64,000 nt of DNA from Tubulanus polymorphus (GCF_964204645.1 NC_134025.1:28860001-28924000), one strand, 5' to 3'; counted from the first letter of the stretch, positions 1-14,534 are shown. Notes: generated by a model from the letters alone, not told the origin. A program made the numbers and translations.

Positions 1-674
1 TGATTTATGGAAGTGAGACGCAAAGGGATTTTTTATTTGCATTTCATATGTTTTTAATTAAGTGATATTACATGGGTGATATTAGAACTGTCCCGATATA
101 ATGGTTTGCATATAGTGGAATATTCGTTACTACGAACTTCGGGGACCAGAAAATCTCATCGTAATAACAGACAGTTCGTTTTATTTATTCACAGTAAAAA
201 TTGATAGAAATTTCTCATTTTTAAACTATTTTTGATTCGTTACATCTGAGTTCTTTTTAATGAGGTTCTACTATGTTTCACGGATGGATGGATGCGTAAA
301 TGATTAGATTCAACTATTGTATTACCAAATACGAATAAAATGATGTTTCCACAAAAAATGAAGTACTTTCGATGTTAATTAATTTTCTCTTACAATGGCG
401 TTTAAGTGAGTGAGATGCGAAACGCGAACGTTGACAGTGATTTATTAAATCTCCACAAATATTGATTGCGGTATAAATATGTGATGATGTAAGTATGAGA
501 ACTGTCGAGGGATATCGCACAGGCAGACGGTGGAGTATACACACTCAGCGCCGCATCGTCGTTGAATATCTCGCTGAAATTTACCGCCGTCGTCGCCGCT
601 GCCGTCGATGGAATTTCAATTTTTTAGCGCCATGAAATAAAACAACGTAGGAATAATAAAAGCCGCTAACTTTA
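1..674 (+). promoter_or_regulatory. Upstream region of the sushi-repeat gene
   Basis: No coding exon is seen here. The sequence is AT-rich except for roughly 545-615, which is rich in CG dinucleotides and lies 60-130 bp before the first coding exon, so it may be the 5' UTR or core promoter of the downstream gene. Open frames in this stretch lack any recognisable domain. The promoter role is inferred from position only. Confidence 0.4.
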
Positions 675-3600
675 ATGAAAAAAATGCACGCAAGAATTGG
701 AATTATTTTGCTATTCTCTTCAACGGTAAGGTTTAGAAATAGTTATCATAAGAGAAAAATCACTTAAATTCAAGAATTGTTTAGATTTTCCTAAATGCCT
801 ATAAGCATTTGTCATATTTATGATGAGAAAAGATTTGATTTTTGTAAATCTCGTTAAAATGAGTGCATTTCATTTCGCGTAACTATTTGTTGAAATCGGC
901 CTTCATTACGTGAGTGCACTTCACTGGAATCTATATGAAAAGATCCCGGATTCGATTCCAATGGATGAAAATGAAATTGACCTTTCATTCAGAGGATGCC
1001 GAGAGTTGAATAAGTACATGTAGCGAATTCTAAGGAGACTTTTGACACTATTAACTACAGAAAATGAGGTGCTGAATAAAAATCTAGTATATTGCATATT
1101 TTGGCAAAGTGTTCATTACTGGCAATTATTGAGATGGTGAAAAACTACTCAACATTTTATTAGACACCCAATTATCGCCCATTGACGATGTAAGCAAAAT
1201 TGAATTGGCCAATTAAATTCCTCCGGAAGCCAATTATAATCTATCGGTGTTAAGTGTGATTTGAAGGTTATTTGAGAAAGATAGAGTCGTTTAATGTCTA
1301 GATTTGAGAATACTCTTGCAAGCAACCGGACTTAAGTATTGACGTGAGCCGTTTTCGCCGCGTCTATTGCGTGGTATGAAATAATACGAACAGTTGTTTA
1401 TAGCACTTAAACACGAACTGTTTGAATAATACATGGATAAACCTGGTTAGCCATTATTGATCTCTCATGATTTATTGATTGATAAAAAAGCGTATAGTAA
1501 CCGATTTCAATCGCAAACCGGAACCATAAAAGGAATTCTACCAGTTCTTAGAGTTTCTCTGTTAATTAATGCTAGTACCTGGAATAAGATTACTTATTGA
1601 TAAGATGTTATAATTAGCGAAAATGTTGCGGATATCAGTCTTGCTCTGTTGAAAAGAATGTATTATCAATAATTTAAAAAGATTCTAGGAGCTGCCAGCG
1701 ATATTTCAAGTCCCCATTCGTTTTTTTTTCTCACTGCGAATAAGAGTATATCACATCTCATAAAGAGAAGTGAAAGTGGCGACAAAAATGTCAAGCTCCT
1801 TATAAAGCTTTTATTCTAAGGACGATGGAATTCTCGTCCAGTTGACAACAAAACTAGATTGATCAAATTTCATCTGGTTTTTTTTCCTATTCTACGCTAA
1901 GCTGTGCTGTGGCTGCTGTATTCATTACGTCACGATCTTTCAATCAACTAATCTACGTTACCTTTCACCGAATATGGAAACCGGAAGTGAATGAGCGGAA
2001 GTCATGTTTTGTGTAGGTTGGCAGTCTTTTTCGATGGTAATTTAATTACTGCCATTTAGATTGATGTCTGAATGATTTCCATGGCCTTTGGGAGCAGAGG
2101 ACTTCACCACAGTATATTCTATATTTAACCTATTCTATATTAGTATACCTCTATATTTAACAATTTATATATACACAAAAACATGCGTATAATTCTGTAT
2201 TTTTCATGAATAGTAGAAAGTAACACGGATAAGAAATATTTTGGAGCATACGCAGTTGATTATCCGCGGCTGTGTGTAAAATACACAGAGTTATACCAAA
2301 AATAATGGTTTTATTGACGACGTGTTAATGCAAAAATGGCGTGACACCCACAGAAACAGTGCAGAAATTTAACACAGTAGTTCCTGAAAACACGGGTCAA
2401 ATCTGACCGCTAAATTAGTTTCAATGATGGATGGCGCTTTGAAAAAACGGTGAAAAAATGCCGTTGTCCTACCTAAAGAAATGCCTATTCATAACATACT
2501 AAAAAATGCCTTTTCGGTCGCAACATTGAGGAAATTGTACCGTGTTATTTCTTATCAATAATATCATTTATTAATCGATGCTCACGTTGAATTGGCCCAG
2601 TATTTTCCGTATGTACAAATGTTTCTAACAGTGTTAACTCCAGTAAATGAATATCCCTGGGGACGTTTAAACATCCGTGCAAGCGGTTCAATAGTCAGTG
2701 CTCAGCTTCTTTGTGTAAAAATTTATTACTCAGGAAAATAACGAGATATTTTAATAACGAATGGTCCTTTGTACATAATATATACCACATCAGACGAGAA
2801 TGTTCTACTTTCAGATGATAATTTACACTGAGTGCTCGATCGGAGGCGGTGGAGCCTGTTTTCTATCAATCCCAACGTCCTGGTGTCAGAATACCCCGGA
2901 CTGGGTGAAGAGTCTCAGTAAGTAATGTCTCCATGGTCCTGAACGCTTGAATCGAAAAGATATGAGAAGTTCATTGACGGGAATTCCGTATGTCAGCAGA
3001 TTGTGACGTCTACCGTTAATTGATTCTATTTCATGAATCCTGTGGTTTATCTTCACATTCCATTTATTTCTATGATGTGATTACTTGCAGCGGCACGTTT
3101 GTATTATCATAGCTATGTAAAGGCATAATTTTTTGACAATCTACGGCATCCATGCATTACACATATTTTCACCAGGCGCCTGCCCGTCAACTCCACCTAT
3201 ACCAGATGCACAGATTGTGGCGTTAGAAATAAAGGTCGTCTACCAGTGCAGCGACCCTTTGAAGGTTTTTGATGGATTTTGGCTTTACTCGAACCGTACC
3301 TGTTCTGGGAATCACACGTGGACGGGTACTCAATATCCGTGTAGAGGTAACAATCATCAATTCTGACTTTTCACACAACTGAAGGACATGTTGTTGTTCA
3401 TATAAAACGTAGAACAATCTTTTATAGGCTATAGAAAATGATTAGCAAACATAAATGATATTGATTAGTAGGAATCATTCATCAAGTGGATTCAAGTTTA
3501 ATGTCAATGTTTTAGTTTATTTTCTCGATCGGTTTGACTCTGACGGAGATCATGACCTCACCGAAACTTCGAAAAATCATTGAAAAAATTCGCGAAAGGA

Positions 3601-6600
3601 TCAGAAAATGATCTTCATTTAGATCGCGTGAATTTTTGCGTAATGCTTGTAATTTAAGATATTCGATGTCAGTCTCCGCCGGATGTAGAAAACGCTTATA
3701 AATATACACGTAATCGTAATGTTGGAGGAACTGTGCGCTACACGTGCGAGACGGGCTACGAGCCGAAATCCGGATCACTGGAATTAACCTGCGGTAATCG
3801 TGGAGAATGGGTCGGAGAAACACCCGTCTGCAAAAGTAAGATGTAGTTTGATGTCTTGTATACGTGATTGATAATTCAGAAAACATATTTTGTAAAAAAA
3901 TATTTGTTGCATATAATATCACAAGCAGAGAAGTGCAAAATCTACACGTACGCTTTCAAAAAAAGACAAAATAAAAACTTTGAAATCTTTATTAGTGTGT
4001 TCTCATATCAGTAAGCGTAAAGACTTTACTGTACTTTGAAAGATTTGATCAAAGTTCCTAGCTTTCGCTACTAGTGCTGGTTAGCACCGCGCCGTTCCTT
4101 CACAACTTTGTTCTCATATCATACATCATCAAACAAGATAACTTTACCTCTCATCCTAGAAGTGACATGTCCATACCCGGAGACATCGAAAGAGACCAAG
4201 GTGACGTTCTCATCTCTAGAATACGGTAGTCGAGTCACCTACGAATGTCTACGAGGTTTTTCACGTGTATCCGGATCCTCAAATAGAATTTGCCTCCCAA
4301 GTAGAAAATGGGACGGCGAAATGTTGAAATGTGCAGGTATATTTGCGCTCTGTTCGAATTGACTAGAACTGAGATAAAATGTATTCAAATTTAACATTGG
4401 ATTTATGTTTTTGAAGTCGTTGAATGTGCTCCACCTCCAGCCATAAACAGCGGCACAAGTCAAGTAAATACATACACCTATTGGAGTTACGTATCGTACT
4501 CGTGTGACAAGGGTTTCCGGTTGGAGGGTGATACGAAACTATATTGCGGTATGGACGGAACTTGGACTGGAATACCCCCGAAATGTATAGGTAAATGAAC
4601 GGATATCCGACCCGGTATGAGCTGCAGTTCATTCTGTCTAATGCGGTTTCTATTCTATGTTTGTGTGTCTCGCTTTTTGAGGTATTGTGTAATATCGTCA
4701 TGTCGAGTTGACGCATGTAATGTGCTCTTATTTACAGTTACTTCGCCGCAACCTTATATTTCTACATATAATACATCATTCCTTCCGCAGAACTCCAAAT
4801 CTCGATACGAGAAAAGCCAATAATTGGATACGTAGAAGGGATGACATTTCTGGGTGGCATTAGTGAAGCTTTGTTTGCTCATGGACCTATAAACCTGTCA
4901 CTCGTTTATTGTTCCATGGTTTGTTAATTTGACACAGCGTTGCTTTTTTGTCGTGCGTGCGCCGCATTTTTTATTCGCATAATCTTTTGTAACAGATACA
5001 ACTTGCGGTCCAGTGACGTCACCTTCTGGGGCAAACGTGACTGGAAATACAGGAGATAAAATAGGTGACGTAATAACATATTCTTGTCATCCTGGTCATC
5101 GTTTAGTAACGGGGTCACTGATAAGGACTTGTACGAAAAAAGGATACTGGACGGGCCAGCCACCCGTCTGTAGAGGTATTCAAATATTGGACTTAATCTT
5201 GATAAATACATTTTGATTACAGACTTGTCATAAAACGTTTCAGATATCAGTGACCAATCTTAGATTTTCTCATCATTTTCAGATACGTCTTGTGGCACTC
5301 CCTCGCAGCCTCCGCACACAACCGTATCTATGACAGGGCAGCATTATTGGGATAGCGCCACCTATAGTTGTATGCCAGGATATCGTTATATTTCGGGGGA
5401 TATGACCAGATACTGCTCAGCTAATAACCACTGGACCGGGCAGCCAATGATTTGCAGATGTAAGATTTCTTGCATTACGCGATCCTCCCAATCGTAGTGA
5501 ATCCTTAACCGCGTTTACGAATCTGCTCCTTAAATGTTTCAGCAATGAGCTGCCCAACTCCCGAGGCGGGAACCAATGCAATCATGGTTTCATCGAAATC
5601 TAATTTCGAATATCTGGACACGATTGTGTACAAATGTTCACCGGATTTCAGATTAGAAGACGGTGATTTGATACGTCATTGTGGACCGAACAATGTCTGG
5701 ACCGGTAAACCTCCTGTTTGTAAAGGTAAAAACTGCCGCAGTTTAGAAACGCGGCGACACCTTAAAGAATAATGTATCACTTTGATGGAAATAATTAATC
5801 GGTTTATCACGAAATCCGTTCACAGATTTTACAAATAACTAAATCGCATTGCGAGGATTTTACGCATTAACGAACACAATCATCATATTTCAATAATCGA
5901 TCTTAACTTTTCGTTTAGATCAGACACAATAAATCAAAACAGGAAAAAAGAAACCATTTTTCCATTTCTATTGACTTCTACATTTACCTGACGATATCTA
6001 AGTCTTTATAGTTGCAGTTGAATTGAGTTACATTTTATATATAACCGTGCACTAATCGATACGCGTAATGTTCAAAAGTACTTAACATAATTTTTTTCAC
6101 TTCGAAGAGGATTCCATTGTTATCAGTTCGAGTTTTAAGCGATCGAAATACTGAATGATTAAATTACAATCTAAGTGGTTTTATGCAATGCTTAGATATC
6201 GGCTAGTATATGCGGGTCGAATTGATTATGTATATATTACAAGAAACATCGAATGACATCGAAAACCGACACAATATTAGACAAAAAGACACAAACGGCA
6301 GGTCAAATCCTTCATTACTAATACATTTTGAGTTTCCATTAAACATGCAATACACACAGCGCTGCGAACTATGTTCATATTCCGGAATTCGACTTTTCCA
6401 TTGTTGTTTTCTATTTTCCGCTTCCGAATCAATTTCGAATATAAAAATTTGCATATAATTTGCATAGAATATTTCGAGCATGCGCGTTCACTTGCTTTTC
6501 AGATACGAGTTGTGGTAAACCACAATTAGCGATGGACGCCAGTGTTACATACACTGGCACGAAGTTTGGAGATTCCGTTACTTATGATTGTAATCCAGGA

Positions 6601-9600
6601 TATCGGATTACAGGATTACATCAAGTACGATACTGTTTGTTTAACAATACGTGGACAGGAGATCCTCCAACCTGTGAAGGTAATTTCTTTTACGTTCTGA
6701 AACGAAGATACGAGATATTTATTGCGTAAAAAGATTTTGAAGCAAAATCTTGGTATATCCATTATTTGTTAGTAACTGTTCGCATTTTTCAAGACAAAAA
6801 TTATTGATAATCAATTCGTTAATCTGTCATACTGCTGTTCGGGTAGGTATGATCTGTGGATACCCAGATAGAGGGCAGGGTACGATAATGACAGTGAACG
6901 GAAGAAATTACTGGAATGAAGTCACGTACAAATGTAAACAAGGCTTCAGACATTTATCAGGTGATCTGAAAAGATTTTGTTCCATTAATGAAAAATGGAC
7001 GGGGACACCGCCATTATGCGTAGGTTTGTATTAACGTTTTATCGAGAACAACCTGTGATCAGAATTAAAATGTGTTTTTTGATTCCCAGATTATCAATTA
7101 TTTCAGCTGCTAATTGCGGTGAACCGGATTTTGTCCCATTTACATTTATGCAGAGAACGGGCATACATTATAAGGATGTAGCCATATATACATGTAAACC
7201 AAATTATAGACCTGTAGCGGGTTCATTTACGCGTATCTGTACCGCTAACAACACTTGGTCAGGCACAGCGCCCATCTGTGAATGTAAGTTTTCTACTCCG
7301 AATTCATTTTCTTCCCAAAAATACATATTTTTCCAAACGATGAAGTTTTTTTCCGAAATTTCAGTGGCTGGTTGCAGAGAACCTGTAAAAGGTGCACACA
7401 CAATAACTAATACAACAGGAGATTTACACTGGGATCAAATAACGGCGACCTGTCTAACGGGGTATAGACGGGTGTCCGGAGATTACGTGCGATTTTGTAA
7501 TGCGAATAATACGTGGACTGGTTCACCTTTAGTATGTGAAGGTATAGATGTTTTCCTTCGATTATTCATAACAATAAACAAAAATTTGAAGGTTATTCAT
7601 TTTTTAAAAATTATCAATACAATGACTGACAAGTCAAAATTCACGGTTTTTCGCCTTCCATATTTGATAGAAAGATAACATCACTATTTTCGAAACCCTG
7701 CAAAATGTTTTACACTGATGCAGTTTTTACCTTCTCGCCATGTCATAGATGCCGGTTGTAGGTCTATACCATCGCCCCCTAGTGGTGCAGTGATACACTC
7801 GTCAACTGGTAATAAAACAGGCGATGTGATAATATATAAATGTCTGGATAATTACGACTTGACTGCGGGTAACTTGATGAGAATATGTCTTCCAAATAAC
7901 ACGTGGTCTGGATCTGCACCAAACTGTAAAAGTAAGTAATACCAAAAATCTATAAAGACGACGCTGTTTATGTATTTTTGGTCATATATATTATTACAAT
8001 ACATGTATAAGATGAGAAATCCGTGATGAAGCCAATGAATGGTATTATGTTTTAGATTCCCTGTGTTACTATCCCGGTCCAGTAGCGAATGCACAGACGA
8101 GTATTTCAGGGACTCGTGTATGGGATACTATAACGTATTTTTGTTTTCCGGGGTTTACCATGATTTCCGGAGATAGAATAAGGTATTGCGGAAAAGATAA
8201 CAAATGGACGGGTTATCGGCCTATCTGCTCAGGTGAGTATCAATTGTTTCCTGGCTCGAGATGTCAAATATCTTATAAGATATTTGACATCTCGAGCACA
8301 GAAAACAATTGATAAATACTTATTATCGCTAAGAGACAAGAATGCAGCGATTTCCGTGTCTTTCAGATAGACGATGTGATCAGCCTGTTACACCGGTATA
8401 CGGGGTATATTTCTCCACTGGACGCTATCCTAAAGATGTTACCGTATATTCGTGTTTACCCGGCTACCGTATTGAATCCGGAGATACCACACGAATCTGT
8501 GATAATAACAAAACGTGGTCCGGTGCGCAACCAATCTGTCAACGTACGTTGCATTACAAAAGAAATATCTAAAAAATGTGTTCGATTCTTTCCGTCGAAT
8601 TCCTAATGAAACAATCTTGTTAAATTTCTGTTTTATCAGCTACTAATTGTGGACGGCCTTCCAACATCATCAACGCTAAAATCATGAATATAGACGATAG
8701 GTACTGGTCTAATGTCACGTATCAGTGTAAACCTGGTTATACATTGAGCTCAGGAGATCTGGTCAGATATTGCAATAGAGACAGACAGTGGACTGGTCGA
8801 CCTCCAATATGCAAAGGTTTTTAAATAAGGATATGAATACATCAATGATACAGAATGTGATATTTAATAACCCACAGTCATATCACGTAGAATATGTTGT
8901 TTTCAAGATACCTCATGCGGTTTACCGGAATCTGGTGGTTACAGCCAGGTGAATTCAACTGGTGAATGGTTGTCGGATATCGCAACGTATAACTGTATTC
9001 CTGGATACAGGAAACTATCCGGAGAAACAGTTAGAGTATGTCTACCCAATCAAACCTGGTCAGGACAACCGCTAAAATGTCAAGGTATTCGTGATTGTTA
9101 TTCTAATTGTTCCTGTGTTTCACGTAGTTTTTGAAATCCAAATACATTTTTGTATACAATGTGATTCTGATATTCTCGTTTCAAAAGCTTGTTTCTTTAA
9201 TTACTAATGATGTATTTTTTCATAGGTAACAGTTACTAACTAACTATAAGCGCATGCGCGGCGGTTTATAGCATTATAGCGATTAGAATATATGCATTTT
9301 TAGCGAAAATAGTTTTGTTTTTTCTTTACTCTCAAATTTTCGTGTTCGATTGGCTAATTTGTGTTTGTAGTGATCCATTGCCAAAAACTCAACCAAATAC
9401 CCAATGGAAAAGTCGAACATACCGGAACTGCGTATTGGAGCATTGCTAAATACTCCTGCGATTATGGGTACGCAATAATTGGTGACGTCGTCAGATACTG
9501 CGCTGAACAAGGTGCATGGACCGGTACTGAACCCTCCTGTCACGGTGGGTTTCATTCTAAATTATATCCTAACAAAACACAAACCGAATGACAATAAACA

Positions 9601-12600
9601 ACATCAGTATCACTCACACATTATAAAACAATCCAACAACATATAAATCTAAAAAGTATTCAGAAAAAATATTTCCACATAAATTGTAGAATAGAAATAC
9701 TTGGAATGCGGGTTATAAAAGTTCAATACCTGTATAGATTCCAGATGCCCTACGACAGATATCGTAGTTAAACACGCGTCTTATCAACTGCGAGGAAACG
9801 TCATCGGTGATGTGGTCAGATACACGTGTAACGATCAACATCAACTAATCAGTGGTGATTTAACCAGAGTATGTCTGGAAACTAGAAATTGGTCGGGAAG
9901 TCCTCCTATCTGTCAAGGTTTGTAATGATGAAATATTCAACATAAACAATTCAGAATCCCGTAGCGGAAACGCCTGAGGGTTCCGTATCGCGTTACTTTA
10001 TCTGCTCCTTATTTCGTTGAGTCCACAAATTATAAGGTTCCTACTGGATGGCCAGGAAACCTTATGACAGAAAAACAGATTGATGAAATACTCTGTCCAT
10101 GTTGTAATGATAATATAAAATGCCTCCCTAAGAAAAACTACAAAGAGTCAGAAAAGTTTCACTAGTATTTAACTATAAGGATTAAGTTGAAACGCATTTC
10201 TGGCTCTTTTATTAAGTTGCGTGCGGCATTTTTACGATATTCAAATGATTGCATTTACAGATACGAACTGCGGTAAATTACCTGATGTGAAACACGCGAA
10301 ATTTGTACAAACGGGACATTATTCAGGAGACTACGTGAAATACGAGTGTAAACCCGGTTATCGTCTGGTCTCGGGGGATGTTTTCAGGTTCTGTTTCAGT
10401 AATCGAACTTGGTCCGGTTCCAGTCCAGTGTGTAAAGGTTTGTACGTGAAGTTAGATAATTCAGGGATTGGGGATTATTACTAGGCGCGGATTCAGGAGG
10501 CCTTGTATTAGAAGACCCTCAAATGTATCGAGTTGGCCTCATCTGAATGAACTCTTACCTTTTAACTGCTTTATCATATGCAATCAAATAAACTACTTTT
10601 GCCTAATCGATAGGATCAGGCAAAGTTTTCTACTTGGAAAATGGTGTAAAATTCATCTAACCCATTCATGTGCCCTCAAAATGTGTCACAAGACCTCCGA
10701 AAGTAGGATTCGCCTCTGATTAATCATGATGCAATGATGATATCTACAGATATGTCGTGTCCTAAACCCGAACCGCTTGATCACGGTACAGTATCGTTTA
10801 ATGGCACTCAGTACTGGGATTCAGTTGTTTACACATGTGATGTCTCATATCGAATCGTCAACGGTGATAGTCAACGATTTTGTTCCGGCGATAATAATTG
10901 GACCGGCAAGAAACCAACGTGCCGGGGTACGTTGCCGCCTACGTGTTAGCCGCTTATTCGTCGTAAAACTTATTTCCTTATTTTCCAATGATTTTGTTTT
11001 TCTTTAACGCCTTATTTGGAACCTCTGTAATTGTAACTCGGTTGGTTATTTCTTTCGCTTTTCACAATTCTGATTATTTTACTTCAATGTTACCAGCGCT
11101 CACTTGCCCGATTCTTGAAATCCCTCAATCTATTAAAATCATCACAATGGAGCGATATCTAAATGGATCGGCGATATTTGAATGTGAGACGGGTTTCCGG
11201 TATGTTAGGGGTGATTTTATTCGGAGATGCGATGAAAGTGAAATGTGGACTGGTCAACCGTTGATCTGTGACAGTAAGCTTCAACAGCCCCGAAAAAATC
11301 ACTAAGTGAAACTTCAATTCCTCGATCACGCACATCTATCGCTTTTGTGGCAAAATGCAGTGATATGTACCTAGCAAACACTTTCAATATGTTTTTCTTT
11401 AAGGAAGCTTTCGTTTTTTTTCGATTTACTTTAATACATTACCTGCATGTCATATGCTTTGTCTGCATTCAGTTATAGAAATACCACCAAATTGACTAGA
11501 GAATCTTAAAATTGTCACCATGTTTATGTTTATTTCAGCGATCCATTGTCCTAGAGCAGATACAGTAGAGAATGCCAACCATCTGTTTACTGGTGATCGG
11601 CCAAAAGACACCGTTCATTACAAATGTAAACCAGGTTTCATAATGGATGGAGACGCGAATAGAACTTGTCAAATGAACGGTTCATGGACCGGTCTCCCTC
11701 CTAAATGTTTAAGTGAGTTTACGATTATCTATAATTTCAATTACGTATGGATTTCCATTTGCAAATGATGCCGATTTATTGCATTTCGTTCGCAGGAACA
11801 TTTTGTGGTTTTCCTGGATGTGTGAGGTTTGCGGATATATCTGCTGAAGGATTCAAATACGGCGACCGAGTGAATTATACATGCGAGAAAAACTATCAAC
11901 TAATTGGTGGAAGTGGAGAAAGGGTTTGTCAAGAAAACGGCACGTGGTCAGGATTTCTACCTAGCTGTATAAGTAAGCGAGGAATCTATATTGGTTATAC
12001 TATTTCCAAGCGATGAAAAACCCAACGATACATAAGAAAACAAGTCCGAATAATTTCCTTGCGCTTATATTTCATTCGTCCTTTCGATATCGGGATATAG
12101 TTGAAACGTCGAATAGAAGATTAACTCAAGGAAAGTTCAGTTTTCAGACTCGTTTTTCTTGTGTAATGTTGGATTTTTATTGCTTAATCGTTACTACACG
12201 GACGGAGTGTTTCAACGAGATGTGTCCATTTAATTCTGTAGCTACCTCAGTTTCTTCTCATTGATTTGTAGGGACTGTAACAATGGCTCCTATCGTCGAA
12301 ATCAAGAAACCATCGAAAAGTAAACCGATCGTTCAGCCCAAAGAGGCCCCGAAGGCGAATGCGATCGGTTCGGTTATAATGATAATCATGATTTGTGTCG
12401 TCGTATTTTTCTTTCTGATCGATATCGGTACTTACTATCAGAACTTCAAATACATGAAGAACAGTTTTAAAATGTATTACAAATACCGACAACGCCTGAA
12501 GATGAGGAAAAGAAATGCTGAAGTGATTCCGAAGTTTACGAGTTTGAGTCAGTTAGCTCCGGCGTATCAACTTCACAAACGACATTTCGACAAAACACAG

Positions 12601-12765
12601 CAAACTACGAATTTAGAAAACAGTGACGAGGTTGAGGAAGGAACATTTGACAGTATGACTAGTTGTAATAATCTACCAAAAACAAAATACGCGACTCGCA
12701 TTGTAACGGCGAGACCTCCGCCTCGAATGAACTTCACTGGAACTGAGAAATTAAGCGTTTTATGA
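675..12765 (+). CDS. Single-pass membrane protein with 23 sushi (CCP) domains
   Basis: Predicted cell-surface protein of about 1,573 residues; the function is unknown, but sushi arrays typically bind complement-like or adhesion ligands. Exon 1 (675-725) encodes a signal peptide start (MKKMHARIGIILLFSST). Exon 2 (2815-2917) adds a short cysteine-containing segment. One sushi domain per exon follows: 3176-3346, 3659-3835, 4160-4336, 4417-4590, 4996-5175, 5283-5459, 5543-5725, 6503-6679, 6847-7023, 7107-7283, 7365-7541, 7749-7931, 8056-8232, 8367-8543, 8640-8816, 8908-9084, 9371-9544, 9738-9917, 10261-10437, 10750-10926, 11097-11273, 11539-11712, 11796-11972. Each is a multiple of 3 in phase 1-1, with four Cys and a C-terminal W(T/S)GxxPxC signature. 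Exon 26 (12272-12765) carries a membrane segment (VIMIIMICVVVFFFLID) and a basic tail of about 110 residues. A polyadenylation signal AATAAA lies at 13024. The exact orthologue is not recognised; CR1-like or selectin-like arrays are analogous. Confidence 0.88.
8239..8313. repeat. Long palindrome in an intron of the sushi gene
   Basis: Positions 8254-8297 form a perfect 44-bp palindrome with no spacer, centred between 8275 and 8276 (core AAATATCTTATAAGATATTT). The arms continue outwards after a 3-nt mismatched stretch, with one bulged base, to 8239 and 8313. It starts 6 bp after the end of the exon at 8056-8232. Transcribed, it would fold into a hairpin next to the donor site. The origin is unknown. 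Confidence 0.9.
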
Positions 12766-14273
12766 CCTCAGTATTGATTGGAGTGTACACAACGTACTCG
12801 ACCTATCTTTATATGTTGCTATAGGCTATAAATTGTCACATCCCACCTGACGTAAAAATCTTTTTCATATATGCATGTATTTGTATTTACATAGACGCTG
12901 CACTTTTTTCAGTTGGCCATAGAAAAACATCGTTTAGAAACTTGATACACTTCCTTCGTTTTTTTTTTATACACAAATTGACAATTTCCCAGTCGAATTA
13001 GTGCAAAAAGCTGCATGTATTCAAATAAATGACAACCAATTTTACATTTTGAAACGTATATTGGCTTCAGTTTTTTCATGTTTATACGTATAGTAAATCA
13101 TCAGGACGAAGACTGAATGGAATCAGACACGCGGCCAGGAAAGTGAGATTATCGAATCCTTTGAAATACAAAGCACGAGTCAGATGATCATTTCGATATA
13201 CAGTACGTGATAAATCGATATATTTTTGAATAATGTACATGTATATTAAAGAGTTGACATTTACGAATCCAGTTCTACCAATGGAATCGATAACGACTCT
13301 GCGCTGGTCCTGTGGTATATACATACCAACCAGTACCAAATAATAGAAGTCCTACAATTCGAATTTATTACGATGAAATTTATCAAAAGGTGACCACAAC
13401 GTTTCGGCTGTTGACTTACAGCCATCATCAGGTGGAATGACGATGAAGGCAGATAGTCATATTTCATCGTGTTATATTCGAATTGTGCGACTTCTATTAT
13501 CGACAGCATACACGGAATAGAGCGATTATTACCAAGTCATCGCTTACCATCGATCGTTTGAAATACGATGGTACATTTTCTATTTGATATACGGTAATTC
13601 TATACGAACATTTTCAGGGGCGGATCCAAACAGGAGCAGATAAAGCACGTGCTCCTGTCGTCATTTTCCCGCGCCCTGTTGAAAATAAATTTCTTTCCAC
13701 CCGTAACTAATAAGACAGTCGTCTGCAGCACAAGATTTAGCTTATATTCTCTTAAACATCCTTCAAGTATCTAAACATTGTATGAAAATGCATTGAAACT
13801 TTCCAGACCCTTGTTTTGGCTGCTAATATACTTTTACAGTACTATACCCTTTTCATTTCTTTGTGCTCCTGTTAAAGTCTGGCCTTATATTCTATACGCA
13901 AACAAGTTATTTCCACTGTTTTCGATTTTCAAATCATTCAGTAAAGCTAGATGAAACAGCTACACTGTAACTACATATAATGAATATATTACAATTATAA
14001 CGTTACATACACGTTTCACAATCATATACATAATGATACATTAGTATATGAATATATACAGTCTTTAGTGTACATAGTGTGTACATGTATATCGTATTTA
14101 CACGGGCAAAAGTTAAACTACGTATACTTAAACAATTTATCACTAAAATTTAAGCACATTGCGATGATAACAATAATGAAATATGAATCATTGCAGATAA
14201 AAAGGAGTAGCATCGTTTTTTTTACAATCTTTCTGTGAATCAATATAGATCTCTTTTATCTCTTTTATCATTC
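12766..14273. other. Convergent intergenic region (sushi gene / BROX)
   Basis: 3' flank shared by two genes transcribed towards each other. It holds the sushi gene polyadenylation signal at 13024-13029 and a Tc1/mariner-like MITE at 13343-13497. The rest (13500-14273) is AT-rich sequence with no domain-bearing open frame. Open frames on the minus strand around 13082-13509 overlap the MITE and show no known protein. Confidence 0.6.
13343..13497. mobile_element. MITE with TA target duplication (Tc1/mariner-like)
   Basis: About 155 bp with terminal inverted repeats of about 36 bp. The left end starts ATAGAAGTCCTACAATTCGA; the right end, reversed, starts ATAGAAGTCGCACAATTCGA. Both ends are flanked by TA (13341-13342 and 13498-13499), the target-site choice of Tc1/mariner elements. 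No transposase is encoded. A related half-copy is visible near 58205-58260. Confidence 0.7.
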
Positions 14274-14474
14274 CTATGAAACAATGCACCCGCTGAAATT
14301 ACTCGGGTCTTTACTCGTAGTTTTAATATCGGCCTCTTTCACTGGAGGTATCTCACCTTCTTCCTCTTTCTTCTTTTTCTGTAAGATAAGTAGATGAGAT
14401 AGTAATTGAAATTGTCCAAAGTACCGAAATACCCCAAGCCCAGACACACAATCCCAATGTGGTATATATATATA

Positions 14475-14534
<60 letters not shown>

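Noticed and set aside
945-965. GGATTCGATTCC, resembling a tRNA B box
   Set aside because: No A box or tRNA fold nearby in intron 1 of the sushi gene; likely chance.
5726-6502. Long sushi-gene intron that might hide another domain
   Set aside because: Scanned for the W(T/S)GxxPxC ending and cysteine pattern in plus-strand frames; none found.
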